From Spiroplasma endosymbiont of Nebria brevicollis (lineage in GTDB: Bacteria; Bacillota_I; Bacilli_A; Mycoplasmatales; VBWQ01): a stretch of DNA of 64,000 bases. This document shows positions 19,346 through 30,579 of this stretch, piece by piece. How positions within the stretch are numbered: the first letter of the stretch is position 1; the number at the start of each line of letters is the position of its first letter. The notes under the pieces were generated by a model. The model did no database searches. It had not been told where the DNA came from and saw nothing but the letters and a program-made list of their open reading frames with translations. The position numbers and the translations under genes are program-made. The stretch spans positions 372,001 through 436,000 of the forward strand of contig NZ_OZ034986.1 of assembly GCF_964030895.1 (NCBI RefSeq), in the 5' to 3' direction.

Positions 19346-21607
19346 ATGATAAAAGAACTTTGAACTGGTATTAGTTTAGAAAATTATAATAAGTGATATC
19401 CATTAACTGGAACAATTGATGACACTCCACAACAATATGTAAATACATGACCAAACGCTAATGAATGATTTACTACATTTGCTATTCGCGCACAAAATGA
19501 TATTAATGCTTATCTTAATTTTATTTTATATAAATTTCCTTTTGATAGTTTTAAAGATAAATTAATTCAAGAAACATTAAGAGATATGGTTTATGTAATG
19601 GTGGAACATTGAGTATTTAATCGTACTCCAATTGAATTTAATGTTTATGCTAATATTCAATTTAATAATGGTACACAATTTAGTGCTAGTAGTATTCCAA
19701 CAATTAATGTGTGAGATTTAGCACCAAGTAGAATGAAAATTCTATCTCAATTAACGCAATTAAAAGAAATACTAATGAGTTATGATGAACAAGAAATTGC
19801 TGTTGATAAAATTGATTTAGAAGCATTTTATACCAGAAATCAAGTAGATGAATTAATTGATAATGAAAACAAAAAAAGAATTAGTGGTGACAAAGATAAT
19901 CATGATTTTATATTAACTAAACAAATGAAATTATATGATGATGTTATAAGCAAAAATGAACATGAAGTATTTCGTGGAGCAGTTACTAAACTTGTTAATA
20001 AAAGTTATGTAGCAACTGAATATGACTCCGAAACTGAAACAATGGTTTTAAATTGACCAAGTGAAATTGGTACATTACCACCAGAAGCATTACAAAATAA
20101 TCCACAGGAGAATGATTTTACCCATGCTGCAACTGCTGATTTTTCTGCTAAACAACAAAAACGTATTACTAGTAATGAAAATAATATTAAGTTAGCAAAT
20201 AAAGAAATTGAAAGTATTAAAAATAATTGATTTAATATTGAAACAAGTCCGTTATGAAAAAAAGTAAAAAATGAAAATATAGAATTAAAAAAATGATATG
20301 TAATAAGTTGAGTAATTAATTACAATTATGATATTGGTAATTTAGTTAATTTTAGAAGAACTACTAAAGTATTTTTATCTGTTCTAGATGAAGATATTGC
20401 TAAGGGTATATTTACTTTAGATTCCATTTTTTATGTAGATGAATTAGGTACAAAAAGATTGGAAAAAGGCGTAACAATAGCTTTTGATACAAATAATAAA
20501 CAGTTTACTTCATTTGGTTATAATCACCCACAATATACACCTAATACTGGTGCAATGATTGAAAAAATATATCAATATCAAGGTTCTGGTACTCCAACTG
20601 AACTTATAACAGAAACTAATAATAATGATAATTATTATACTAAACAAGAAACAAATAATTTATTAGATAAAAAACAAAATATTAATGACGAAAATTTACA
20701 AACTACTAATAAAACAATTAGTGGTGGTATTAATGAAAATAAATCTAATATAGATAAAAAACAAGATAAATTAACTTTAATTAAAGAAGATACTACTTAT
20801 AAAGTTTTACAATATAATGAATTAGGAAATGGACAATTTACCGGAGAATTAGATATTCCACCTACTAAATTTGTTAAAAAATTTATTGATGAAAAAATTA
20901 ATAAATTAAATTTTATTAAATGAAAATCAGTTGGTACTATTAGTAATGAAAATATTGAATATAATTTTAAATTAAATACTTTATATAGAGTTGCTTATTC
21001 ATGAGCATATCTTAAAAGTAATGGAAGTAGTAAATATTTAATTTTTATGTGAAGAGGCGCACCTGCTATATTAGATAGTACATTTCAAGCAGAAAATAAT
21101 CAAAAGGTAGTAACTAATTATGTTGATTTAGGTGTTACATCAGCAATGATTTATTTAAAAAAATATAATTATCAAACTGGTTTTTTGCTTTCATTAGAAG
21201 AAGCAGAAAATACAAATACTAAAAATTATAGTGAACAAATATTACCAATAACTCCACCAATACCACCAACACCTTGTCCATGTCCAAAATGAAAAGAAGT
21301 AGGAACAAGACAAACTAAAGATAGAATTTTATATGATTTTATTGTGGGTAAAAAATATAGAGTTACTTATATGTGATACGGAGATACGCAACCTATTTCT
21401 TATTCTATAACTAAAGAATTTGATAAACTAGTATCAAACAAGAATGATTGTATATATACAATAGATAGTTATGTACGAAATTGAAGTTTAGTTAAAAATA
21501 GAATTGAGTTGTTTAAATTAGAAGTTAGTAATAATTTTATTAGAATTAACAACGCTGGTGGTATTATTTATGGAAATATTTTAAAATTAGAAGAATTACA
21601 AGAATAA
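19346..21607 (+). CDS. tail fibre/receptor-binding protein with three internal beta repeats
   Basis: 753 aa, ATG 19346. Residues 1-110 form a Trp-rich virion-attachment-like domain. Two copies of the tail-fibre motif appear: FYTRNQVDELID (about 160) and NYYTKQETNNLLDKKQ (about 428), each starting a coiled stalk as in Gram-positive phage fibres. Three related beta modules follow the pattern W-K-x-V-x(12-16)-Y-x-F/V-x-Y-x-W, at about 302, 530 and 650. A Pro/Cys hinge (TPPIPPTPCPCP) separates the last two. TGA-Trp is frequent. It is the best candidate for host recognition. Confidence 0.65.
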
Positions 21608-21611
21608 TATT

Positions 21612-21740
21612 ATGTTTTTTAAAATTATAAAAATTATTTTAGGTTTAATTGGAATAGTATTATCATCAGCAACAGCAACAGCAGGTCTAGTTATATTTAT
21701 TATTGTAAAAATCATATTAAAAATTAATCAAATATTTTAG
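21612..21740 (+). CDS. small single-span membrane protein, holin-like
   Basis: 42 aa, ATG 21612. Nearly the whole protein is one or two hydrophobic helices (GLIGIVLSSATATAGLVIF) with a few Lys at both ends. Its place between tail and portal genes and its size allow a holin or a membrane virion protein. No lysin gene was seen next to it; spiroplasmas have no cell wall, so none would be needed. Confidence 0.5.
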   Translation: MFFKIIKIILGLIGIVLSSATATAGLVIFIIVKIILKINQIF

Positions 21741-21754
21741 AAAGGTAAATCATT

Positions 21755-22990
21755 ATGAAAATATTTAAAAGAAAAGAAAAACTAACTGAAAATGATAATA
21801 TAAAGTTATTTAGTTTAAGTAAAGAAAAAACAATACATGCTTCCATACTAGATTTTTTTGGATTTAATAGTTTTAATCATGAAACTCATTTTACTGATTT
21901 TGTAGCAGAAAATAATGCTAATTTATATAATGCACCATTAGAAATTAATAATGACAAAATTAAACAATATTTAATTAATCAAGAATACTATCGTAAAAAT
22001 TGAAATTCTATTTTTAAATTAAGTAAATTGGGAATCAGTGGATATTTAATTTATATTGCTAATGATAATCTATATTTTCAATTAGTAGATATACAACAAA
22101 GAAATTATGATATTACTGGTAAATTAATTCAATGTACTATTTTTTATGAGAATTATCAAAAAAATGCTCAAACAGTAAGATTATTTGAAATTTATACTCT
22201 TAATAATGAACAAGTAACAATTAATCGTGAAATTTATAGTATTAGTGATAATAAAAAACAATTTATATTAGATTTTAAAACATATAATAACAACCCTAAC
22301 TTAGAACAAGAACAAGTATTAAACATTAATTATATACCAATAGCAATTATGCGTAATCGTGCTAATGAAGAACCTGATTGTAATAAAGTAATGGATAAAA
22401 TTAAAGCATTAGATATTTTCTTTGAACAAATCATTTTAGATGTCATTTTAAACTCACCTAAATTTGTTTTTAATAATATTTATGGTAATAATCAACAATT
22501 AATTGATGATGCTATAAAAAAATTAATTGCTAAAAACTATTTATTTACTGATAAAAGTCCTAATGATGCTCCTAATGGTTTAGTAACTATTATTCAAGGT
22601 AATTTTAAAGGTAAAACATTAAGTGATGTTTATGATTGATTAATTAATGAAATATCTAAGCGTTGTGGTTTACATATACCAAGTCAAAAGAAGTCAGCAC
22701 AACAATCAGTTCCTGAAAGTACAGCAGTAAATATTTCAACAGTTAATTATATTGAGCAAAAACTATGACAATTTAATATTGATACTCTTAAATTTATTCA
22801 ATTATTAGTACGTATTGATAAAGATTTATTAGATAGTAAAATATTTGAAATTAATGATGAACAAGCAATTGAAAATTTAACTGTTAAATTAAATTTATTT
22901 AATCCAGTAAATAACCAATTAGTAGGAGAAAATGACAATGGACAACAACAAACCACAAACCAAGTTTCCACAAAAACAAACGAAAATTAA
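21755..22990 (+). CDS. probable portal protein
   Basis: 411 aa, ATG 21755 behind AAAGG. Mixed alpha/beta protein with a long helical stem region in the middle (KVMDKIKALDIFFEQIILDVIL, about 210-232) and a later C-terminal clip and crown-like part. Size and helical content fit portals of small podoviruses. The C-terminal end is Gln, Asn and Thr-rich and overlaps the next gene by 59 bases. There is no catalytic motif, as expected. The assignment comes from fold impression and gene order. Confidence 0.5.
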
Positions 22991-24956
22991 TCAAGCAGAA
23001 AATGATTATTTAATAGATAATATACCAAATGATTTTTCAAATCTTATGGGTAATACTAGTGACCCTGATATTAATAGAATATACGATAAATTTAAAAAAA
23101 GAACAATCTATATTTATGAAATTGAACGTTTATTTAAAGATAGTACAAACAATACTTTAAAATTTTCACCTAATACTATTAAGATTGGTTTTATTGATAT
23201 TGAAAAAGTATTAACTACTAATGCTGTTGAAACATCAGACTTTAATATGCAATTAAACCAAAGAGCAAGTACTAATATTAATGATAATGCCATTGAATAT
23301 AGTATGACTGATATTAAAAATTTAATCTTTCAAGAAATAGATTTATTAAATAAATTTAAGTTATATGCTGTTAGTATAAATGAAACTTTAACTGAAAATA
23401 ATATTGATAATTTATATATTATTAATAGTTATTCACAACCTTATCAAAATCCAAAATTAAGAAGTACGAAAAGTATTACTATAATAAAAATTAAAGATTT
23501 TAAAACAAGAGATGGTTATCCAATCATTATTAAATTACATAAACCATTAGATAAAGATACAAAAGTTATTGGTTTAAAAATTAAAGCACCTAGAAGCATG
23601 CTCTTTGGCAATATAAAGGTACTTGGTGAAGTTGATAATATGGAAGTATACCCTAAGTTATTTGTTAAAGATAAGATAGCATTTCCGCTATTATCAATGC
23701 CTATTGAAACTCAACCAAAAGTTAGAATATTAGAACAATGATTTAGTGAACAAATATTACCATGAAATTGAGCAAAACAATTTATTGGACAAGAAAAGTC
23801 AGTTTTAGATTTAATTGCTATTGGGAGTGGCAAAGAAACAAGAAAAGAAGTTATTAATAATGCAAGAGTAACTAACGTTTGATTAGGTCATGATTTTACT
23901 AATAGTCCCGGTATTTGACCATTAAATGGTGAAAAACAATTAAACGATAAAGAAATATGAAGTTGACGTATAACAGATAATGAAAGCGAACATATTTCTA
24001 CTAATGCTATATTTAGAGATGTTGAACTAGAAATAAAAGATGCACCAACTATTGATAGTTTACAACAACTATTATTAGATATGTTAAGTTATACATATAA
24101 CTATAATAGAAATTTTGAAGGTGCAACATATAATGATAAAACTGGTAAACCTAAAAATGATATTGCAAAATTACGTGCAAAATTTGAAGGACAAAAACCT
24201 GATGAAGTAATTAGTAATTTATTTAAACAATGAGAATTAGATTATCCAAATTATATAAATTTACCACAAATGCAAATATTTAAACAAGTATTTATCATGT
24301 TATCAAAATATATTTATTCGTCATTAGCAATTAATAAGGGTTTAAACGATGATAATAAAATTTTATTACCCTATTATTTCGAATTAAAATCAAAACCAAT
24401 ACATCAAAATAAAAATAAAATTTGAGAGTATAAAGATATAAAAGTTATATTAAAATCTAAATATTTTGATTTTACAGATATAAATAATATTAAACTAAAA
24501 AATAATGATATTAGTCAAAATGAATTATTTAAACTAGATGATAACCAATTTAATTGATTATCAATTACAAATGAATTAGAAAGCAATAATATACCTTCAT
24601 TAATTCCTGCTGATTGAACATTAGCAAATGGTGAATATGGAAAATACTTTACAAAAGCAATTATTGATAAAAATAAAATCAAAAATGCTTTAAATTTATA
24701 TGGTTCAAATAAATCTCAATTATTTTCTAAATTAGAATTCTATAAAGAAATTTTAAAAATTGATAATAATAGTGAATTTGAATTACAAATTGAAAATTCG
24801 ATTACTAACTTAAATAGGATTGAAATTAGTGGTATATTTGGTGCGGGAAATTATGATTTAATTTTAATAACAGATAAACAAGAAATAAGTTTAAGTAGTA
24901 TTAATTTATTTGATAAATACAACGAAAACATTTCTTATATAAATTTAGAAATATAA
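22932..24956 (+). CDS. large structural protein (collar/tail component suspected)
   Basis: 674 aa from ATG 22932 (ATG 22938 is equally possible), overlapping the portal gene by 59 bases in another frame. It has a disordered N-terminal arm, then beta-rich domains around 90-260, a Trp-containing central part near 275-340 and a beta-rich C-terminal domain ending NLEI. No recognisable enzyme motif. Adjacent to the portal, it may form the collar, adaptor or tail tube. It ends tail to tail with the minus-strand membrane peptide, with no bases between. Confidence 0.5.
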
Positions 24957-25238
24957 TTATTTAAAATAATTATCTGTATAAGTACCATCTCATTTTACAT
25001 CTTCATCATGATATTTAACTTTAGCAAAATATAATTCAGTTTCATTCGGACTATCCCATTTATTTCATCAAATAGTTGTTGTTCCTAATACAATTTCTCC
25101 ATTTGGTTCTAAATAGGAATTTTCCATATTATGGGTAAACACACACCCCATGATTAATCCAATTGTTCCAGTTGTTGCACCAGTTAGTGCTAATGCTAAT
25201 GTTATTTTACTTAAATTTGTTTTTATTCATGTTTTCAT
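24957..25238 (-). CDS. small single-span membrane protein in the phage late region
   Basis: 93 aa, ATG 25238 behind AGGAG. A hydrophobic segment (about 11-36) holds a conserved-looking TGATTGTIGLIMGC. An extracellular-type part rich in Trp, Tyr and Asn follows. It is downstream of the Cys-rich peptide and the terminase on the same strand. Host-modifying or virion envelope function is possible. No family recognised. Confidence 0.6.
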
Positions 25239-25255
25239 TCTTTACTTCTCCTTAT

Positions 25256-25423
25256 TTAATGTTTTATTCCACCATGACATGAACATGCACCTTTACCATG
25301 ACTATTAGTTCAAGTACCATCATTGCATTGAATAGTATGTCCTGTTAACGCACATCGATAAGTACTTATGGAAAAAGATGGTATAGATGCAAAGTACAAA
25401 ATCATTGTCATAATTTTTTTCAT
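25256..25423 (-). CDS. secreted Cys-rich peptide, DUF3761-like
   Basis: 55 aa, ATG 25423 behind AAAGGA. A signal-like start of about 20 residues is followed by YRCALTGHTIQCNDGTWTNS and GACSCHGGIKH. The CxDGT...ACSxHGG layout is that of the DUF3761 domain, usually exported. Being a cargo gene between terminase and membrane peptide, it probably serves the lysogen rather than the particle. It is too short for the usual ORF size limits. Confidence 0.6.
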
Positions 25424-25502
25424 AATAAATTATTCCTTTTTTCTTAATTTTACTACTAGATTGTACTTAATTTTTGTATTTTTTGCAAATATGCTTTAAA
25501 CG

Positions 25503-25537
25503 TTAAATTAACGCCAAATACAAGGCGTTAATTTTTT
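25503..25537. terminator. hairpin between terminase and cargo peptides
   Basis: AAATTAACGCC pairs with GGCGTTAATTT, followed on the plus strand by TTTTTT. It separates the terminase stop (25573) from the peptide gene and could end terminase transcription. Confidence 0.6.
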
Positions 25538-25572
25538 GTGAACTTTACTATTACTATTATTGTTTTCGTTGG

Positions 25573-27279
25573 TTATATGGCATAAGAAAAAACACTTATT
25601 TTAGTAGAACCATTATTTTTACCCCTAATTATGTTTTTGTATGGATATAGCGCATAAAACAAAGCATCATAAGGGTCTTGGTACATAGTTTTATCAGGAA
25701 TGTTAGTTTTGATTTGGTCATAGCGTAATTCTTCTAAACATTGTGTAGTTTTTAATAAATCATTTTGATTAGCATAAAAATTACCATAACTCATAATATT
25801 ACGCATTCATACACAACGGTCAGTTAATCCTGCTTCTTGATTAAGACTGGAAGCATGTTTAATTGCAACTTGACTCATAATTAAGATATTATGTTCATCT
25901 GCTAATTTTTGACTTATTCAATCAATAGCGGTTTTTGCTTTATCATCATAATAGTAAATTGCTTGGTCAAAATTTTCAAAATTATCAAGTAATCCGCAAA
26001 TTTCATCAACATAAGCATTAATCTTTTCATTTTCATTGATAAAATCATTTGGAGTAACTACTAATTCACAAATAATATAAGGGTCATAATAACCACTATT
26101 ATTATATTCTTTAAAACCAGTTACCATAAGTACAGTATGGTCTTTGGAACCTGTTGCTCAATCAACACCAACACTATAAAAATCAAATTTATAAGTATCT
26201 TTTTCTTTGTTATAGAATTCTTGTAAATTATATGGTTGTCAATATTTTATTGCTTTTAGAAATGGAAAAACAGTTGCATCACTATCTAAATATTCAAATC
26301 CATAATAAACAGTATTAAATTCATCAGGATTTTTCTTTTTTAATTCTAAAATTAATTTTTGTGTTACTGGTTCTAATTTATTTCAAAATGGAAATAAAGT
26401 AAATCTTAAAATAAATAATCCAAGCCCACTAAACGCTTCCGTATCTTCATAGTAGACCTTACCAATTTTTTTAAGGGTATCTATAACTTTATCATTTAAT
26501 GGCAAATAGGGTGTGCAATAGAGCAAATAAAAGGGGTGGTATTTATCATAGGGATTACAAGTAAAAGCAATAAAGTGATTTTTATAAAAATAACGAGTAA
26601 TTTTTTTACCATAAGTTGGACTAAATATATTTCTATCAGTAAATGTTCAACTTCAGTCTTGAATTGGTTCATTAGATACTTTAATACGATTACTACGAAA
26701 CATTGATAATTTTAAACGTTCATAACGTTGAGTTAATTGTTTTTCACTTAAAGTTTCTTTTTCTTCTGCCATAATAATTTCATCTGTTCTTGAACATAAA
26801 TAACTAGAACCACCAACGGCTTTACCAAAAATTTTATTACCATTAGAATAACCAATAAAATCTATTTGTTGATTATTAGGAAAGATAATACAACCACCAT
26901 CCTTAGTGATTTTTCATTTAATACCATGTGGATTATTAACTCCTAAGTGAATATCATACTTATCTTCTAAATATTGACAAACATCCATTAAAGAACCAAT
27001 GGTTGTTTCATTATGAGTATTTTCATAACGTCTTACTTCTTGTACAGAACTATCACTAAAATTACAGCACACAAATAAGTCAAACGCTAAACAATTTCAT
27101 GTTTTTCTTGTTAAACGTGCAGTTGGTACAAAACGATAAAAACAATTGGTAGTAAAAAATTCTGCTCATTGTTCACCAACAAATTCTTTAAAAATATCTC
27201 AATTAAAACCATAATTATTATCACTAAAATTAAGGTCATATTTTTTATTTAATTGTGCATAACTACTAATAAGTGTCAT
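25573..27279 (-). CDS. terL: phage terminase large subunit
   Basis: 568 aa, ATG 27279. The ATPase half shows TARLTRKTWN at residues 53-62 in the Walker A position, with Arg and Lys-Thr kept but the glycines gone. A Walker B-like TDEIIMAEE follows at about 165-173, and FTCNP (239-243) may be the coupling motif. The nuclease half begins with GVDWATGSKDHT (371-382), the first RNase H-fold Asp. DAKTAIDW-type later motifs include YDDKAKTAIDW and DPYDALFYAL near the end, which supplies the last acidic residue. It packages DNA into proheads. It lies opposite in strand to the other structural genes. Confidence 0.8.
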
Positions 27280-27352
27280 ATTTTATTCACAAACCTTTAC
27301 TTATAAATTAAAATTTTAATGTATCAAACATTAAATAGAATGGAGACATACA

Positions 27353-28458
27353 ATGTCTTGAAATTATCGAGAACAATACCAAAAAATTAATCAATTAAAT
27401 TTAGAATATATCAAAAAAAGATGAGAAAAAATAGACCTAAAATTATTTAAAACACGAGATAAAAGCAAATATATGGTTGTTGATTTTGAAAAAAGAAAAA
27501 GAAACACAATATATGGTGTAGTAATTTATAAACGACGTATTTACAAATATTATAACACAGAATCAAACCAATTAGTATATGTTTGTCTAGTTGATGAAAA
27601 ACTAGAATTACCTAAATATAAGAGAATTGGAGAAGATATCGAACAAAATGCTATTGCATATTTTGCTGATGGAAAAAGATACAAAGATATTTGTCATACC
27701 ATGTTACAAGCAAATGTTAATCGTATGACTATTTGTCGTATATTTAAGAAATATGTAATTGTCATACAAAATATTAGTAAAATTAAACTAGAACCAAACC
27801 AACCTATTTATATTAGTATTTTGATGATGGTCATCGAAAATTTTGAGAATACAAGCGTAAAATTAATAAATATTCCATGCGATTAGTAGTATTTTATACA
27901 GATAATATTAATCATACATTAGTTAATAAAAGAGCAAGTGTCATTATAAGACCTAATAAAACCGTGCTTGGTGCTGAGAAAACCGCTGACTTTATTTTAG
28001 AACAAGGAAAACAATTTTTTGAAAATTTTGACCAAGCACAAGTAATCATTTGTGGTGATAGTGCTGGTTGAATTAAAAAAACTGCTGAATATCTTAATGC
28101 TAAATTTATTTTAGATAAATTTCATTTAATTAAAGTACTATATCTTGGCATTATTGCCGGTAATAAAGGCAAGTATTATCAAGAATATAATACTTGTAGA
28201 AATTTTATTGAAAATGGTGAATATGATAAATTACTGGATTATCTTAAAACCTTAAAACATAAAAAACTAAAGAAAAAATACTTTCTTAATAATAAACAAG
28301 GCATTACTAATCAATCTTGTAAAGAAAATATTGGTTGTTTTGCTGAAAGTAATGTTTGACATATTTTAAAGTCAATGCTTGGTAATCGCACTTATAATAT
28401 TGAAACATATAAGCAAATGATTATCTTTAAATGTCAAGAAATAAATTTAAAACCATAA
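27353..28458 (+). pseudogene. UPF0236/Mbov_0401-type transposase, frameshifted
   Basis: ATG 27353 after GGAG. The frame is broken near 27820 around TTTTGATGATGG; restoring it gives a DDGHRKFWEYK block and then a clean continuation to TAA 28458. A second acidic site lies in IICGDSAGWIKK and a C-terminal NIGCFAESNVWHILKS block matches the intact relative at 62675-63850. This is the family linked to mycoplasma ICEs (ISLre2-type transposases). It sits at the right end of the phage region. Confidence 0.7.
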
Positions 28459-29068
28459 TCTAATTTTTAAATTAAATCTTGAAAACTTATTAAATGTCTG
28501 TTTAGTAAGTATTTTTTGTGTCTTTGAATATACTAAACTATTGAAAATAATTAGAATATGTATTTTAGTTGTAATTATTTATAATTAAGAGTATTATTAA
28601 ATTACAATTGCATAAAAATTCTTAATTATTTCTCGTCTCAAATGATAATCAGACAATATTGAATAATTAATTCCGGATTTTTGTTACACTCCCAAAAATT
28701 TTAATAAAAAATTAATAAAAGAATTGGCAAACAATAAGTAATTAAACTATAAATAAAAAATAATCTAATAAAAAAAGTTTTTAAATGAAGTATTTAACTA
28801 TCCCGGACAAGGAATTGTATTACCAATTCAAATAAGCTAAATACTATTTAAAAACTAGTTTTAAAAAATATTTACTTACAATATTATAATAACATAATAA
28901 ATAAAAATTTCAACAAATTAATAATAAAATAGCAGACACCATTATTCCTTGTCCGAACAACAACAGTATCTGCACAATTAAAGTATAACAAAAATACAAA
29001 AAAATACAAATAATAAAAATTAAATAATCAAAAATGAAAATATTAAAAACAACAAAATTAAATTTTAA
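28459..29068. other. non-coding stretch with possible plectrovirus replication origin
   Basis: About 600 bases without a gene. GTATTTAAC...GCTAAATAC form an outer stem around a CCCGGACAAGGAATTG element and a GAATTG/CAATTC hairpin (28790-28860). The same GGACAAGGAAT motif recurs inverted at 28945-28955 and as GGACAAGAAT at 30014, just before the Rep start. Repeated motifs next to a Rep gene are what a rolling-circle origin would look like. Confidence 0.5.
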
Positions 29069-30000
29069 TTAATGTAAAAGTATTTTTGCAAAAAATACTT
29101 TTACAATTTTACTTTTATCAAAAACTTTATATAGAAAATCTAAAATTTCATTTCTATTAAATTTATTTTTCAATCAATACCTAAACCGTAAACTTTCTAA
29201 ACTTACATATTGCTGAAAATCTCTAAAATAATCATCAGTAACATTATAATCATAACTTCCACCAATTAAATAAGTAACACCTTGTTCACTTTTCTTAGTT
29301 TTAAACAAATAAAACTCTTTTGCCTTTTCACACGCTTTAACTAAATCTTGTAAAAGTAAATTTTTAACACCACGAACTATAATCGGATTTTTACAATTAC
29401 GACTAAAAGAATACGCCTGAACACCAACATCTTTTTGATTTAAAGACTTAATATTCTCTTGCACTTTTGTTACATACTTACTTAAATACTTAACAACAAA
29501 TTCATTAGTACCTTTTTTAACAACAATTAATTTAATACCCGATTTTTGAGCATATTGTCATCACTGAAATATCATACTATAAGGTATTTTACGATTAAAA
29601 ACTATATGAAAATGTACTGCTCCACGCTTTTGATACTCATAAACATAAAAATACTTCAATTCACCCATATATTTAGCACGCTTAGGGTCATTTCATCAAC
29701 GCTTTAAACGTTTAAAGAATATAGAAATATCATGTTTTGCTTTTCTAATATCAGTTTCATTCGCTGATAAGTCAAAGTTAAAAAACTTAAAACCTTAGCA
29801 TCATAAAAATTATGTAATGCTTTTTGAATTAATTTAGACTTAGTACGAACATTATTATGTCTTAACTTACTATCATTACCCACATTCTTAATACCATTCT
29901 CATTACGTTTATTATTCAAAACATCAATTGGCAAAACAACATTCTTAACATAACAAGCATAAAAAATCTTTTTAACATAAAAATTATATGAAATATTCAT
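29069..30000 (-). pseudogene. plectrovirus rolling-circle Rep (HUH endonuclease), frameshifted
   Basis: ATG 30000. About 310 aa if the one-base loss near 29768 is repaired; the first part reads FLTLTY (about 73-78) before the break. Past it, the HUH pair is AVHFHIVF (about 128-135) and the catalytic region is VVKYLSKYVTK (about 169-179) with two tyrosines. These are the three Rep motifs of IS91/filamentous-phage-type initiators. It ends at TAA 29069 right after a perfect hairpin. It is on the same strand as the 7.5-12.4 kb cassette, and together they would make one plectrovirus genome. Confidence 0.75.
29074..29104 (-). terminator. perfect hairpin at the end of rep
   Basis: GTAAAAGTATTTTT and AAAAATACTTTTAC are complementary around a 3-nt loop. 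The hairpin overlaps the last codons of rep, so one piece of DNA encodes the C-terminus and probably a terminator. Confidence 0.65.
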
Positions 30001-30162
30001 TTATAAAACATCCCGGACAAGAATTTTTTAATAAAATTAAATGATTTATAAACTAATACAAATCTTTAATAATCATATCATAAAAAAATAAAAAAAATAT
30101 CAAATTTAACCTTAAAATAAACTTCGCGGTGAAAAATGATACTTAATTGAACTAATTATACC

Positions 30163-30497
30163 CTAATTTCTGGTGTTTCAAATACCTTTTGTTTTAATAA
30201 TTTGATAACACTGATAAAGATAAGGTTTAGAATAAGAGGGTTTAATTTTAATGTTTTGATTTTCTTCTGATTTTAGATTTTTTTTAGTTCTGGTTTTGGT
30301 ATAAAGGCATCGGCTAGTTAAGTTTAATAATAACATAATATTCTCTGCTAGAGTTTGTTTTCATTTATTTAGCCATATATAAATGATTTTTCCACTAACT
30401 TTATTTTTTCTACTTAATTTAGTGGCTGATACTCCAACTCTCCACTCTTATATTTATTTATTATTTTTAATTTTTCTTCTTTACTATATTGTCTCAT
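30163..30497 (-). pseudogene. IS transposase OrfA remnant (IS3-type helix-turn-helix)
   Basis: ATG 30497 gives MRQYSKEEKLKIINKYKSG, the usual OrfA start. After a frameshift near 30437 it continues with VSATKLSRKNKVSGKIIYIW, a helix-turn-helix, and an unrelated or degraded C-terminal part to TAG 30163. No OrfB (DDE) follows. The family is inferred from the HTH pattern only. Confidence 0.55.
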
Positions 30498-30531
30498 AAA
30501 AAGAGGTCTCCTCACTAAGTTTTATTTAACC

Positions 30532-30579
30532 TAGGAGTGACCCTCTCAGATATATTGTTTTAGAAATTTACACAGTTTA
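30532..30579 (-). repeat. IS-like end ahead of orfA remnant
   Basis: On the minus strand: AACTGTGTAAATT ... GAGAGGGTCACTCCTAGG, matching the solo end at 6262-6310 in opposite orientation. It abuts, and appears to supply the last stop codon of, the metalloprotease gene that ends at 30577. Confidence 0.55.

Noticed and set aside
28459-29068. Possible CRISPR or repeat array in the spacer
   Set aside because: Only a few copies of one short motif with no regular spacing; no cas gene in the window.
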